From positions 1 to 55,458 of the forward strand of contig NZ_JANLNY010000019.1 of the NCBI RefSeq assembly GCF_025465995.1: DNA of 55,458 nucleotides, given 5' to 3'. Made by a program: the position numbers and the translations under genes. Below, one piece after another: positions 15,836 through 23,478 of this stretch. This stretch comes from Pseudomonas sp. 5P_3.1_Bac2 (lineage in GTDB: Bacteria; Pseudomonadota; Gammaproteobacteria; Pseudomonadales; Pseudomonadaceae). Within the stretch, counting starts at the first letter, position 1, and the number at the start of each line of letters is the position of its first letter. The notes under the pieces were generated by a model. It saw only the letters and a list, made by a program, of their open reading frames with translations, had not been told where the DNA came from and did not search any database.

Positions 15836-16690
15836 TTATTTCTTTCGACCCAACCATTCCGGCCAAATAGACGCATGCTCTTCAACAAGCTGGTTTGTCT
15901 CTATATGCTTTAGAAGAGAATATTTAATCACCAAAGGCGCAAGCTTATCCCCATAAGAGCTTAGACAATTATAAAGAAGCAGTAGAAGCTCATATCGAGA
16001 AAGCTGAGCTCTTAGCAAATTTGAGTACACACGCCCCTGCTCAATCGGAAAGTTTGCATCAATAAGTTTAATTATATTATAGAGCGTTCTAAAATACTGG
16101 CCCAACTCAACCCCAAAAGTAACATAAAATCTAACATACGCTTTATCTACCCCATCTAAACTTAGACAACTCTCTTTAAAAACCCTTGAACTACCAATCC
16201 CTGACTTATTGTAAAAAAATCCATTCAAGCAATAATATATACTCTTCACTGCATCCTTCCCTGAAGCTGAAAATGAATCAACCACACTTAAACCAGGAAT
16301 GCTTTGTCGTGAATATTGAATGTCAGCCCTACATGACTCGAGAATAGTTAGCATATTAAAAAAAGTATTCTCAAACCTTTGAATTCTGAAAGTTTCATTC
16401 TGTGCAGCCAACTCTTTCTTCTGACCTGATATTTCATTCCTTGTAAGTTCCAATTCCTCTCTTTGCAGTGCTAATTCGTCCTTCTGCATCAATATGGTAA
16501 TTATCAATCCAGCAAAGGCCAAACCAGAAAAAAGAGAGGTCATAACTCCAAAACTATCACCAAAGACCCCACTCTTATCAATGGAAAACTCGGACACAGG
16601 CCAAGTTAAATAAATGAGGGCGCCTGCATAAGCAACTACAGATATTAATACGCCGCAAATAAGAAAAATGCTCAGAGTCTTTGTTTTCAT
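15836..16690 (-). CDS. Putative abortive-infection membrane protein (putAbiC-type)
   Basis: 284 residues from ATG 16690. Two transmembrane helices (SIFLICGVLISVVAYAGALI and a second around VMTSLFSGLAFAGLIITIL) are followed by a charged coiled coil (QKDELALQREELELTRNEI) and a cytoplasmic helical domain beginning RFENTFFNMLTILE. This layout is that of proteins annotated as putative phage abortive infection proteins (Pfam putAbiC). The gene is clearly AT-richer than the phage core, faces the attR end, and is separate from morphogenesis genes, so it looks like acquired cargo protecting the lysogen. A longer GTG-start version (16831) adds another hydrophobic stretch and cannot be excluded. Confidence 0.75.
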   Translation of the reverse strand: MKTKTLSIFLICGVLISVVAYAGALIYLTWPVSEFSIDKSGVFGDSFGVMTSLFSGLAFAGLIITILMQKDELALQREELELTRNEISGQKKELAAQNETFRIQRFENTFFNMLTILESCRADIQYSRQSIPGLSVVDSFSASGKDAVKSIYYCLNGFFYNKSGIGSSRVFKESCLSLDGVDKAYVRFYVTFGVELGQYFRTLYNIIKLIDANFPIEQGRVYSNLLRAQLSRYELLLLLYNCLSSYGDKLAPLVIKYSLLKHIETNQLVEEHASIWPEWLGRKK

Positions 16691-16887
16691 ATTACGCCCC
16701 AAGTCAGCCTTGAATTTATTTCTCAAGAAAAAGCAATAATCCAGTGAACTGGCGAAGATTACTGTACAAAAAAAGGTGTCCGCTAATGGCATCCAGACAC
16801 TATCCAACCGATAGTAGCCATCATATGGCACAGATGAAAGCCCCGATTTTAAAGGCCTCCAAACTCCATCACTAGAAGTGCAGATTT

Positions 16888-16977
16888 TTCATAATGCTGG
16901 GGTCCGGGGTTCAAGTCCCTGCGTAGCCACCATATAAAACAAGGGCTTACCGAAAGGTAGGCCCTTTTTTATTGCCC
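16888..16977. repeat. attR: right copy of the 90-bp prophage direct repeat
   Basis: Identical to 5470-5559. It contains the 3' part of tRNA-Met from the anticodon loop, the CCA and the GAAA-loop terminator, but no tRNA 5' half, so it is not a working tRNA. This is the original host 3' end displaced by integration. The bases directly after it resemble the 3' end of an integrase gene (see the scar at 16978). Confidence 0.93.
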
Positions 16978-17010
16978 CTAGTGGCTACAAAGTGACTACC
17001 GCATGCCTAC
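16978..17010 (-). pseudogene. Tail of a second, decayed integrase next to attR
   Basis: The plus strand AGTGGCTACAAAGTGACTACC aligns with the intact integrase tail beside attL (AGTGTCCGCAAAGTGTCCGC, encoding ADTLRTLG). The frame here is broken by a TAG. It is best read as the last codons of an older element's integrase at the same tRNA. The rest of that gene appears at 17775-18312, on the far side of the toxin-antitoxin pair. Confidence 0.5.
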
Positions 17011-17016
17011 CACTCT

Positions 17017-17436
17017 TTAAGCGTCCCAGGGATTTATGACCTGTACGCCCAGGGAGTCGAAGTGGCGTACATTACGCGTTGCCACTTGAGCATCATATAC
17101 AGCAGCAATCGCTGCTATCTGGCCATCGGCCAAACCAACTACCCGACCTTTTGCTTCACTGCCTGCTGCGAGACTGGCGAAATACACTGCCGCATCTGCG
17201 TCGAAAGCGACTATCCGACCGGCAAAGTCCTGATCGAACATCACTTGGGCTAGGTTGAAGAAGCTCTGCTTGCGTTTACCCTCAGGCATGCGGGCAATCC
17301 CATACAGCACTTCAGCCACACTGATTGAGCTGGTGAACAATTCACTAACCGGCTGAGCATCGACCCAGGCAATCACTGCCGGCTCCGGGTTAGCTTTCAT
17401 TAGCTCAGACAGCACGTTGGTATCGAGCAGAATCAC
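17017..17436 (-). CDS. FitB/VapC-type PIN-domain toxin
   Basis: 139 residues, a full-length PIN ribonuclease of the FitB group. The acidic active-site set is present: Asp5 in LLDTNVLSEL, a Glu in SVAEVLYGIA, an Asp in GLADGQIAA and the last acidic position near ATRNVRHFD. The C-terminal NPW motif is also typical of FitB. It starts with GTG overlapping the antitoxin stop (GTGA). Predicted to cleave RNA when the antitoxin is lost, stabilising the locus or acting in stress or phage defence. It lies between two parts of a decayed integrase gene. Confidence 0.9.
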   Translation of the reverse strand: MILLDTNVLSELMKANPEPAVIAWVDAQPVSELFTSSISVAEVLYGIARMPEGKRKQSFFNLAQVMFDQDFAGRIVAFDADAAVYFASLAAGSEAKGRVVGLADGQIAAIAAVYDAQVATRNVRHFDSLGVQVINPWDA

Positions 17437-17678
17437 TCGTCAAAACTCGCCGGCCTGGCCTTATCTGTACGAGCGGGAATGTCTAAGTCAGCACCACCCA
17501 TAGCCGCAAAGCGCGCATGAATACGGCTACCTAATCCGCCTGACGGCTCCTGCTTAGTCAACGCACTGCGGAGGATGACCCGCACTTCTTCTTCCATGGA
17601 TCGGCCATGGCTCGCTGCAGCAACACGCAGTTGTGCCTTCAGGTCGTCATCTAAATTTCTAATGGTGATGCTTGCCAT
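17433..17678 (-). CDS. FitA/VapB-type antitoxin (ribbon-helix-helix)
   Basis: 81 residues from ATG 17678 with ribosome site GGAGGGT. The N-terminal ribbon-helix-helix domain (MASITIRNLDDDLKAQLRVAAASHGRSMEEEVR) binds DNA; the acidic/Pro-rich C-terminus should wrap the toxin. The longer in-frame start is rejected because it would translate through the palindromic operator. It overlaps the toxin gene by four bases, as usual for the family. It probably represses its own operon through the palindrome at 17690-17717. Confidence 0.9.
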   Translation of the reverse strand: MASITIRNLDDDLKAQLRVAAASHGRSMEEEVRVILRSALTKQEPSGGLGSRIHARFAAMGGADLDIPARTDKARPASFDE

Positions 17679-17689
17679 AAACCCTCCAG

Positions 17690-17717
17690 TTGCCATCAAT
17701 GCAATCATTGATGGCAA
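17690..17717. promoter_or_regulatory. Perfect palindromic operator of the FitAB pair
   Basis: Two exact 12-base arms, TTGCCATCAATG and CATTGATGGCAA, flank a CAAT spacer. It lies 12-39 bases upstream of the antitoxin start. Position and symmetry fit the FitA/FitAB binding site known in this family. A promoter should overlap it. Confidence 0.8.
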
Positions 17718-17774
17718 AAGTATACATCACCACCCTTTGAACTCAGCGGTACCCGACGAACTACAAATGCCCAC

Positions 17775-18312
17775 TTTGGGCTAAAGGCGATAGCCGCAGT
17801 GCTGACTCCGGATGATCAGGCGACCAATGCGCATAACGCATGGTCATGCGTGATGGATGAATGGCCAAGGATAGGTTGCAGGCTGAGGATATCCCCTCCC
17901 CCCATCATGTAATGGCTGGCAAAGGTGTGCCGCAGGATGTGGTGAGTTGACCTGGGGTGTTGAAGCCGCAACGCTCATAAGCCCCACGCAAAGCCGCCCG
18001 ACAAAACATAAATAAACGGCCTGTACCAGGCATGGCAACTTTCAAGGCTTCGGTTTGGACTTCCTTAGGAATGGGCGCAGAACGCGATTGGCGGTTCTTG
18101 CTGCGGTGACAGTGCGCCTTGCCAGCAAGGATGGATCAGCGCGTCAGGCTTCAGCTTCGTCCCTGCGGGCCCCGGTTGCTAGGCAGATTAGTGCCACAGG
18201 GGAAGCGTGGTGGTTGCTGGAGTGCCGAGACTCTTCAAGCACTTGATTGATTTGTTCAAGAGTGAGGAATGACAGCTCGGTTTGCTCCGTTTTTGATTTG
18301 ACGGTTTTTTCA
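17775..18312 (-). pseudogene. Decayed tyrosine integrase (catalytic half only)
   Basis: The minus strand shows clear relatives of the intact integrase at 5551-6558, in shifted frames: TELSFLTLEQINQVLEES, ALICLATGARRDEAEA, TGRLFMFCRAALRGAYERCG, QLTHILRHTFASHYMMGG and SPDHPESALRLSPLA. Several frameshifts and stops break it, the N-terminal half is missing, and the active-site Tyr region is altered. It probably marks an earlier element that used the same tRNA-Met site. Its own 3' tail seems to lie at 16978-17010, about 0.75 kb away, with the FitAB pair in between. Confidence 0.82.
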
Positions 18313-18329
18313 ATAAACCCCTGCAGCGT

Positions 18330-19514
18330 CTAGTCAGTCACAGCAGACGCACTGCCCTTCGGCGAGTTGGCACTGAACAACAGCACTTTGACCACGATCA
18401 CCAACAAGGCAAACGCGGCGAATAGCAAGCCACTGTAAAGCGTCCCCTGCAAACCCAGGTGCGCTAAAAACCAGCCGCCAGTGATGGAACCGATCGTGAC
18501 GCCCAAGTTGATAAACGAGATATAGATACCGGTGGCAAACTCAGGCGCCTCCGGCGCTTCGGATGTCAGCCAGATCTGGGTGACAATCAGGCCGCTGGTA
18601 TGCGTCGCGCCCCAGATAACCACGAGCACCACCATCGTCATGAATGACGGGCCAGACAGCAGGAACAGTAATCCATAGGCGCTAGCCAACAGGATCGGAT
18701 GCAGGATCGTGGTCCTGACCATGTTCTGCCCAATCAGCTTACCCGCGTACAGGTTGCCAGCGACGCCGCCTATACCGAAGATCACCAGCAGAATACTAAT
18801 CAGTTGCGCACTCATGCCCGCTTCCTTGGCCAAGTATTCGGCTGAATAGCTGTACACAGAAAACATCGCGGCAAAGATCAGCGTTGAAGCGGTGATATTT
18901 AGCCAGAGCGGAAATTTGCGCAAAATAGCCAACTGCTCGCCATAGGACACCCGGGCTTTGTCTGCCGAGTCTGGCAACTTGGCGATGATCCCAAGCCCTG
19001 CAATGCAGTTAACCAACGCGCAAAATAGAAACGACGCTTCGTAGGAAAACTGCGCAGCAATCAGTGTGGTTAACGGCACTCCCAACACCATCCCCATGCT
19101 GGTCCCGACAAACGCCTTAGCCGCCGCCTGAGTTGCCTTGTGCGGCGGGTACAGAGACACCGCCGCAACAAACGCCAAAGAGAAATACACCGGATGAAAC
19201 AGTGCGGGAATCACCCGCAGCACCATCAATGACTCAAAGTTCGGCGCATAGGCCGACAACACGCTGGTGATGGCAAAAATAAACAATGCCAAGGTCAGCA
19301 TTTTTTTGCGCTTGAAGCGCGACAGCAGCAAAACCATGACCGGTCCGCACACCGCGATAACCAGTGCAAACAGTCCAACCAACATGCCTGCCTGGGGAGC
19401 ACTGATGGCAAAGCGTTCGATGATCACCGGCAGAATGCCGACCACACCAAACTCGATGGTGTAAACCCCGAACAAGCCCAACGTAAGGAAGTAGATGGGG
19501 TGGAGTAGCTTCAT
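18330..19514 (-). CDS. MFS efflux transporter (AraJ/YdhP-like)
   Basis: 394 residues with about 12 hydrophobic helices, the size of the drug:H+ antiporter-1 group. The N-terminal region GVYTIEFGVVGILPVI fits the sugar/drug exporter branch (AraJ, YdhP, NepI). Its ATG overlaps the stop of the upstream oxidoreductase gene (ATGA), so the two form an operon. Substrate unknown; the partner enzyme suggests export of an electrophile or xenobiotic product. It ends only 17 bases from the integrase scar, at the boundary of the mobile region. Confidence 0.85.
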   Translation of the reverse strand: MKLLHPIYFLTLGLFGVYTIEFGVVGILPVIIERFAISAPQAGMLVGLFALVIAVCGPVMVLLLSRFKRKKMLTLALFIFAITSVLSAYAPNFESLMVLRVIPALFHPVYFSLAFVAAVSLYPPHKATQAAAKAFVGTSMGMVLGVPLTTLIAAQFSYEASFLFCALVNCIAGLGIIAKLPDSADKARVSYGEQLAILRKFPLWLNITASTLIFAAMFSVYSYSAEYLAKEAGMSAQLISILLVIFGIGGVAGNLYAGKLIGQNMVRTTILHPILLASAYGLLFLLSGPSFMTMVVLVVIWGATHTSGLIVTQIWLTSEAPEAPEFATGIYISFINLGVTIGSITGGWFLAHLGLQGTLYSGLLFAAFALLVIVVKVLLFSANSPKGSASAVTD

Positions 19515-20512
19515 GACCCAGACTCCAGGCTGACGACCACTTTGCCAAACTGTTCGCCCGCCTCCAGGTAGCGATGTGCTTCAACAATTTGCTCGAAGGC
19601 GAAGGTCTTCGCGATGATCGGACGCAATGTCCCCGCGTCGAGTCCCGCCACCACATAGGCCTTGGCGGCTTCCAGCAACGCGGGCTGTGAGCTGATCTCA
19701 TGCAGCAGATAACCACGCAGTGCCAGGCTTTTACCGAGGACCTTGAACAGCGGAAAGAGTACGGGCTCAGGGCTAAGCGCGCCATAAACCAAGACGATGC
19801 CGCCGACCGTGGCGACATCCACCAGGCGCTCTAAAAATGGGCCGCCTACCGGGTCGAAAATCACCCGCGCCCCTGCACCAGCGGTGATCTGTTCGACCTG
19901 CTGGACGAAATCCTCATCTGTGCTGGCCACTGCATACGCCGCACCGGCCGCCAACAGTTGTTCGCGTTTGCTCCGAGTACGGCTGACGGCAATCGGGATA
20001 GCGCCTACCTGGTTGGCAATCTGAATCGCCGCCAGGCCCACACTGCTGGACGCCGCAGTAATCAACACGAATTCACCCGGCTGCAGCCGGGCAACATGGA
20101 CCAAAGCGCCCCAGGCTGTGACGTACTGCATCCACACGGCCGAGGCTTCAGCAAACGACAACGTGGGCGGATGCTTAACCAGCATCGCGGCGGGCACCAC
20201 CGCCAGCTCGGCATAAGTGCCCCACTGCGCAATCGAACTGGGAGGGATCAGGCTGACGATATCGCCAATGGCGAACTGGCTTACCTGATCGCCCACTGAC
20301 TCGACGACACCCGCCGCCTCGTAACCCAGACGTGAGGGGAACTGCGCCGCCTCCAGATATTGACCGCGGCGAAACATCGACTCGGCGCGATTAAGCCCGA
20401 TGGCCTTGACGACAATCCGCACCTCTGCGGCCCCCGGACGGGGGACAACAATGTCATCGATTCTGAGTACTTCAGGGCCACCATAGTGGTCAAAGCGTAC
20501 GACACGCGTCAT
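19511..20512 (-). CDS. Zinc-type alcohol dehydrogenase/quinone oxidoreductase family protein
   Basis: 333 residues of the medium-chain dehydrogenase superfamily, quinone-reductase branch. The N-terminal GroES-like part (YGGPEVLRIDDI, GYEAAGVVESVG) is followed by a Rossmann domain with VLITAASSSVGLAAIQIA as NADPH-binding loop. Structural-zinc cysteines are lacking, as in quinone reductases. ATG 20512 is preferred, with AAGG 9 bases upstream; an ATG 9 bases further upstream is possible. Coupled to the MFS gene by a 4-base overlap. Confidence 0.88.
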   Translation of the reverse strand: MTRVVRFDHYGGPEVLRIDDIVVPRPGAAEVRIVVKAIGLNRAESMFRRGQYLEAAQFPSRLGYEAAGVVESVGDQVSQFAIGDIVSLIPPSSIAQWGTYAELAVVPAAMLVKHPPTLSFAEASAVWMQYVTAWGALVHVARLQPGEFVLITAASSSVGLAAIQIANQVGAIPIAVSRTRSKREQLLAAGAAYAVASTDEDFVQQVEQITAGAGARVIFDPVGGPFLERLVDVATVGGIVLVYGALSPEPVLFPLFKVLGKSLALRGYLLHEISSQPALLEAAKAYVVAGLDAGTLRPIIAKTFAFEQIVEAHRYLEAGEQFGKVVVSLESGS

Positions 20513-20593
20513 GTTCTTCATCCTTGAGTTGATCGATTGCCAGTCACTGTAGAGGCTGTTCCCCCCCTGGAAAAACCCTCTTCCGTTCCTGTC

Positions 20594-21050
20594 TTAGCGG
20601 ACATTTTTATCCGCAACAGCCACTGAGGATTCGCTCACACGCGCCTGCTCACCGCGACTGACGAGCAGCCGCAAAGCCGCGTAGAACACTGGGCTAAACA
20701 CCAAGCCGAACAGGGTCCCCCTGCATGCCGAAGAACACGGCCACCCATGGCATGGCGCATTTCCGCGCCAGCTCCGGTGGACAGCACAAGCAGCCTGCAC
20801 AATATTGCGGCCCTGCTGCTCCAGCTCACGGGCGAACTCAATGATCAAGATTGGGTTCTTGCTCGCCAGCGCCCATATGAAGTTACGGGTACCGGCAAAA
20901 GCCAACTTCATTAACCAACGCCCAATACTCATGCATGCCCGCCGATGCCGCTGGTCTGGCCTGTATCTGGTCAAAAACCACGACAATCGTTAACGATGCC
21001 AAAGCCAGCACAGGCAATGTTGTGAGGAACAAGGCCTGGGGCGGTCAGTG
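20594..21050 (-). pseudogene. Remnant of an RND (AcrB/MexF-type) efflux pump gene
   Basis: The minus strand carries pieces of the C-terminal third of an HAE1 pump in shifted frames: LASKNPILIIEFARELEQQGRNIVQAA in one frame, then STGAGAEMRHAMG in another, then GTLFGLVFSPVFYAALRLL back in the first. The segment normally between the first two (the RLRPILMTS helix) is deleted. Upstream, hydrophobic text such as LPVLALASLTIVVVF remains. No start and no other RND component is present, so the gene is dead. Confidence 0.8.
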
Positions 21051-21107
21051 AGTTGATAGTTGTTAGCGACGCGCTTAGCACGCCGTATTGATGGCAGGGC
21101 GAGTGGC

Positions 21108-22298
21108 TCACGCACCGTAAACGGCATTGCACAAATCAACGGTGAATTGACCGGCCATGCCTTCAAAGGCCGTATTGGTAAAGGCCACCACGCTCAACTG
21201 CGCTACGCGGTCGACAAACCAGGAATGCCCGTAAGCACCGCCTAAACGCCAAGTGCCGACCGCTTCGGCAGTCTGGGCGGCGGCAGGATCTTTAAGCACC
21301 GTGAAGCCCAAACCAAAACCACGTCCCGGCCAGTTAGCCAGCTCCAGGCTGCCGGTCTGGTTTTTACCCATTTCCTCCACCTGCTCTTTGGGCAACAACG
21401 GCGCGCCGCCTTGGCGCAGGGCTTCGAGAAACTGCAGAAACTCGCCCGCCGTCCCCACCAGCCCCGAACCGCCAGAGGGATAGGCGTGGCTGTCCAAAGC
21501 CCGTGCAGGTGCCAGGCGAATGCCGGCGGTACCGGCAAATACTGGCGTGACTTCCAGCTCGCCCATGCGACGCGGCTCGGGCTGATCATTCAGGTAGGCC
21601 GGCACCAACCGCTCGGCGTCGCGGGTGCCGAAGCTCAGTTCACGCAGGCCCAAGGGTTTGACGATCAGCTCATCTATCGCCGCCTCTAGGGTAGTACCCG
21701 TCACGGCCGCGATGACCCCACCCAAGACATCCGTGGCAATCGAATAGCCCCAGTCGCTGCCGGGCTGGTACAGCAACGGCACGCGACTCAGACGGCGCAG
21801 GTTTTCGTCCAAGCTATGCTCGCAGTGATCGAGCCCGTCGGAAACGCCAGCGGCGAGATAAGGGCCGCCCTGCTCGCTTTCAAGAAAGCCATAGCCCAAC
21901 CCGGCGGTGTGACTGAGCAACTGGCGCAGGGTGATCAGCGCAGGCTGGCCATCGCCGAGGGTGGGTTTAAAGTACGGCAACCAGCGGCTGATATCGTCAT
22001 CCAGACCGATCTTGCCTTGGCCAACCAAGGCCAGTGCGGCTACCGAAGTAATGGGTTTGGATACCGAGGACAGCCGAAACAACGCATCCTCGCGCATCGG
22101 CACATTGGCCTCACGATCAGCCAGGCCAGCGGCCCGCTGATAAATCAACTCTCCTCCCTGCGCCACCAGCACGACCGCGCCCACTAGCCGGTGGTCATCC
22201 AACGTCTGCTTGAGCACGGCGTCGACCCGCGCAGCTAGCTGTGCGGGCTCGAACGAGCGAACAGACGGTAAATCTCGAAGTGCTTCGTTGACGGACAT
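21108..22298 (-). CDS. Serine hydrolase of the beta-lactamase/EstB family
   Basis: 396 residues of the class C beta-lactamase-like fold (Pfam Beta-lactamase). The catalytic SxxK motif is S78-V-S-K81, followed by the family stretch ITLRQLLSHTAGLGYGF, a YS motif in the Tyr position (SDWGYSIATDVLGG) and a C-terminal GAYGHSW region in the place of the KTG-like box. No signal peptide is evident, so it is more likely an esterase or amidase of EstB type than a periplasmic antibiotic lactamase. Transcribed divergently from the LysR regulator at 22426, which may control it. Confidence 0.87.
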   Translation of the reverse strand: MSVNEALRDLPSVRSFEPAQLAARVDAVLKQTLDDHRLVGAVVLVAQGGELIYQRAAGLADREANVPMREDALFRLSSVSKPITSVAALALVGQGKIGLDDDISRWLPYFKPTLGDGQPALITLRQLLSHTAGLGYGFLESEQGGPYLAAGVSDGLDHCEHSLDENLRRLSRVPLLYQPGSDWGYSIATDVLGGVIAAVTGTTLEAAIDELIVKPLGLRELSFGTRDAERLVPAYLNDQPEPRRMGELEVTPVFAGTAGIRLAPARALDSHAYPSGGSGLVGTAGEFLQFLEALRQGGAPLLPKEQVEEMGKNQTGSLELANWPGRGFGLGFTVLKDPAAAQTAEAVGTWRLGGAYGHSWFVDRVAQLSVVAFTNTAFEGMAGQFTVDLCNAVYGA

Positions 22299-22425
22299 AG
22301 CTAACCCCCAAACGTGTGATGGCTTTAATGGCTGTCAGCGATGTTAGGGCGGCACGTTTGCGGGAAACAGACGTTACAATTCCGAGGTATCTGGAATATT
22401 TTGTCCGCAATCGAGGGAGTGACCG

Positions 22426-23313
22426 GTGGATAAACTCAATGGCATCACCGTGTTCGTGCAGGTCGCCGAGACTCGCAGCTTTGTTGCCGCTGGACGGTTA
22501 CTCGGCGTATCCGCTTCTGCCGTTGGCAAGAGCATTGCGCGCCTAGAAGAAAAGCTCGGCGTACGCTTGTTTCATCGCAATACCCGTAGCATCAACCTGA
22601 CCAGCGAAGGCTCGCTGTTCCTTGAACGCTGCCGCCGAGTGCTCAACGAACTGGAAGCGGCCACACAAGAACTCTCCAACTCCAGCCAAACGCCTCGGGG
22701 CAAACTACGCATCAGCTTGCCGTTGCTCGGCGACGTACTGTTTATGCAACTTTCCAGGTTTATGCAGCGCTATCCAGAAATTCAGTTGGAACTGGACTTT
22801 ACCGACCGTCTGGTGGACGTCGTCGAGGAAGGCTTCGACGCAGTGATACGCACGGGCCAGTTAAACGACTCGCGGTTGATGGCCAGAACGCTGGACAGCT
22901 TTGCTTTCCATCTGGTCGGCGCGCCCGACTATTTCGCACGCCATGGCTACCCGGAGCATGTTGCCCAACTGCAGGAGCATCACTGCCTGCACTACAAACT
23001 GCCATCTACCGGCAAATTGGAAAAGTGGCCCCTGCCAACCCCCACTGAAGGCAGCGAGCTGAAATTACCGGCAACCATGGTCTGCAACAATCTGGAGATG
23101 CTCATCCACGCGGCAAAACAAGGCCTGGGCATTGCTTGCGTACCTGAGTTCGCCGTTCGCGACGCGTTGCGCGCAGGTGGACTTGTATCGATCCTGCCCG
23201 ACCAAGTGCAGCGCACCCTGAATATCCAAGTGCTGTGGCCATCGAGTCGCCATCTGACGCCGAAGCTGCGCGCCTTTATCGACTTTGTCTGCGCGAAGTG
23301 GGAAACCTCCTAA
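22426..23313 (+). CDS. LysR-family transcriptional regulator (CrgA/AaeR-like)
   Basis: 295 residues with the standard N-terminal winged HTH (FVAAGRLLGVSASAVGKSIARLEEKLGVRLFHR) and a C-terminal effector-binding domain starting near 90 (GKLRISLPLLGDVL). GTG start with GAGGGAG about 6 bases upstream. It is divergent from the serine hydrolase across a 127-base gap that should hold both promoters. It may control that gene and possibly the MDR-MFS operon beyond. Ligand unknown. Confidence 0.9.
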   Translation: MDKLNGITVFVQVAETRSFVAAGRLLGVSASAVGKSIARLEEKLGVRLFHRNTRSINLTSEGSLFLERCRRVLNELEAATQELSNSSQTPRGKLRISLPLLGDVLFMQLSRFMQRYPEIQLELDFTDRLVDVVEEGFDAVIRTGQLNDSRLMARTLDSFAFHLVGAPDYFARHGYPEHVAQLQEHHCLHYKLPSTGKLEKWPLPTPTEGSELKLPATMVCNNLEMLIHAAKQGLGIACVPEFAVRDALRAGGLVSILPDQVQRTLNIQVLWPSSRHLTPKLRAFIDFVCAKWETS

Positions 23314-23478
23314 GCCGCTAATGACGGGCAAAACTGCCCCGCAGAACCGGGAGGAGCGTTAGTGCCTTAATGCCCATAGCCGATGCGCAGCAGACTGCAT
23401 CGCCACCCAACAAACGGCCCCTCTAAGCATGAAAACTCTCACGCTTGCGATCTGGCAATCCTTCGCGCGAGGCTGTTC

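Larger units (their letters stand above)
5470..16977. mobile_element. Filamentous (inovirus, Pf1/CTX-like) prophage in tRNA-Met
   Basis: Bounded by perfect 90-bp direct repeats, with a tyrosine integrase adjacent to attL. The order read leftward is typical of inoviruses: small early and ssDNA-binding genes, short membrane proteins, major coat, adsorption protein, pVI-like protein, Zot/pI, secretin, replication initiator, integrase. A divergent repressor-like gene and cargo genes fill the attR-proximal end. One repeat plus unique sequence gives a circle of about 11.4 kb. All recognised morphogenesis and replication functions look intact, so it may be excisable and active. Confidence 0.93.

Noticed and set aside
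16888..16977. A second tRNA-Met gene at attR
   Set aside because: Only the 3' half from the anticodon loop is present; there is no 5' acceptor or D arm and no promoter.
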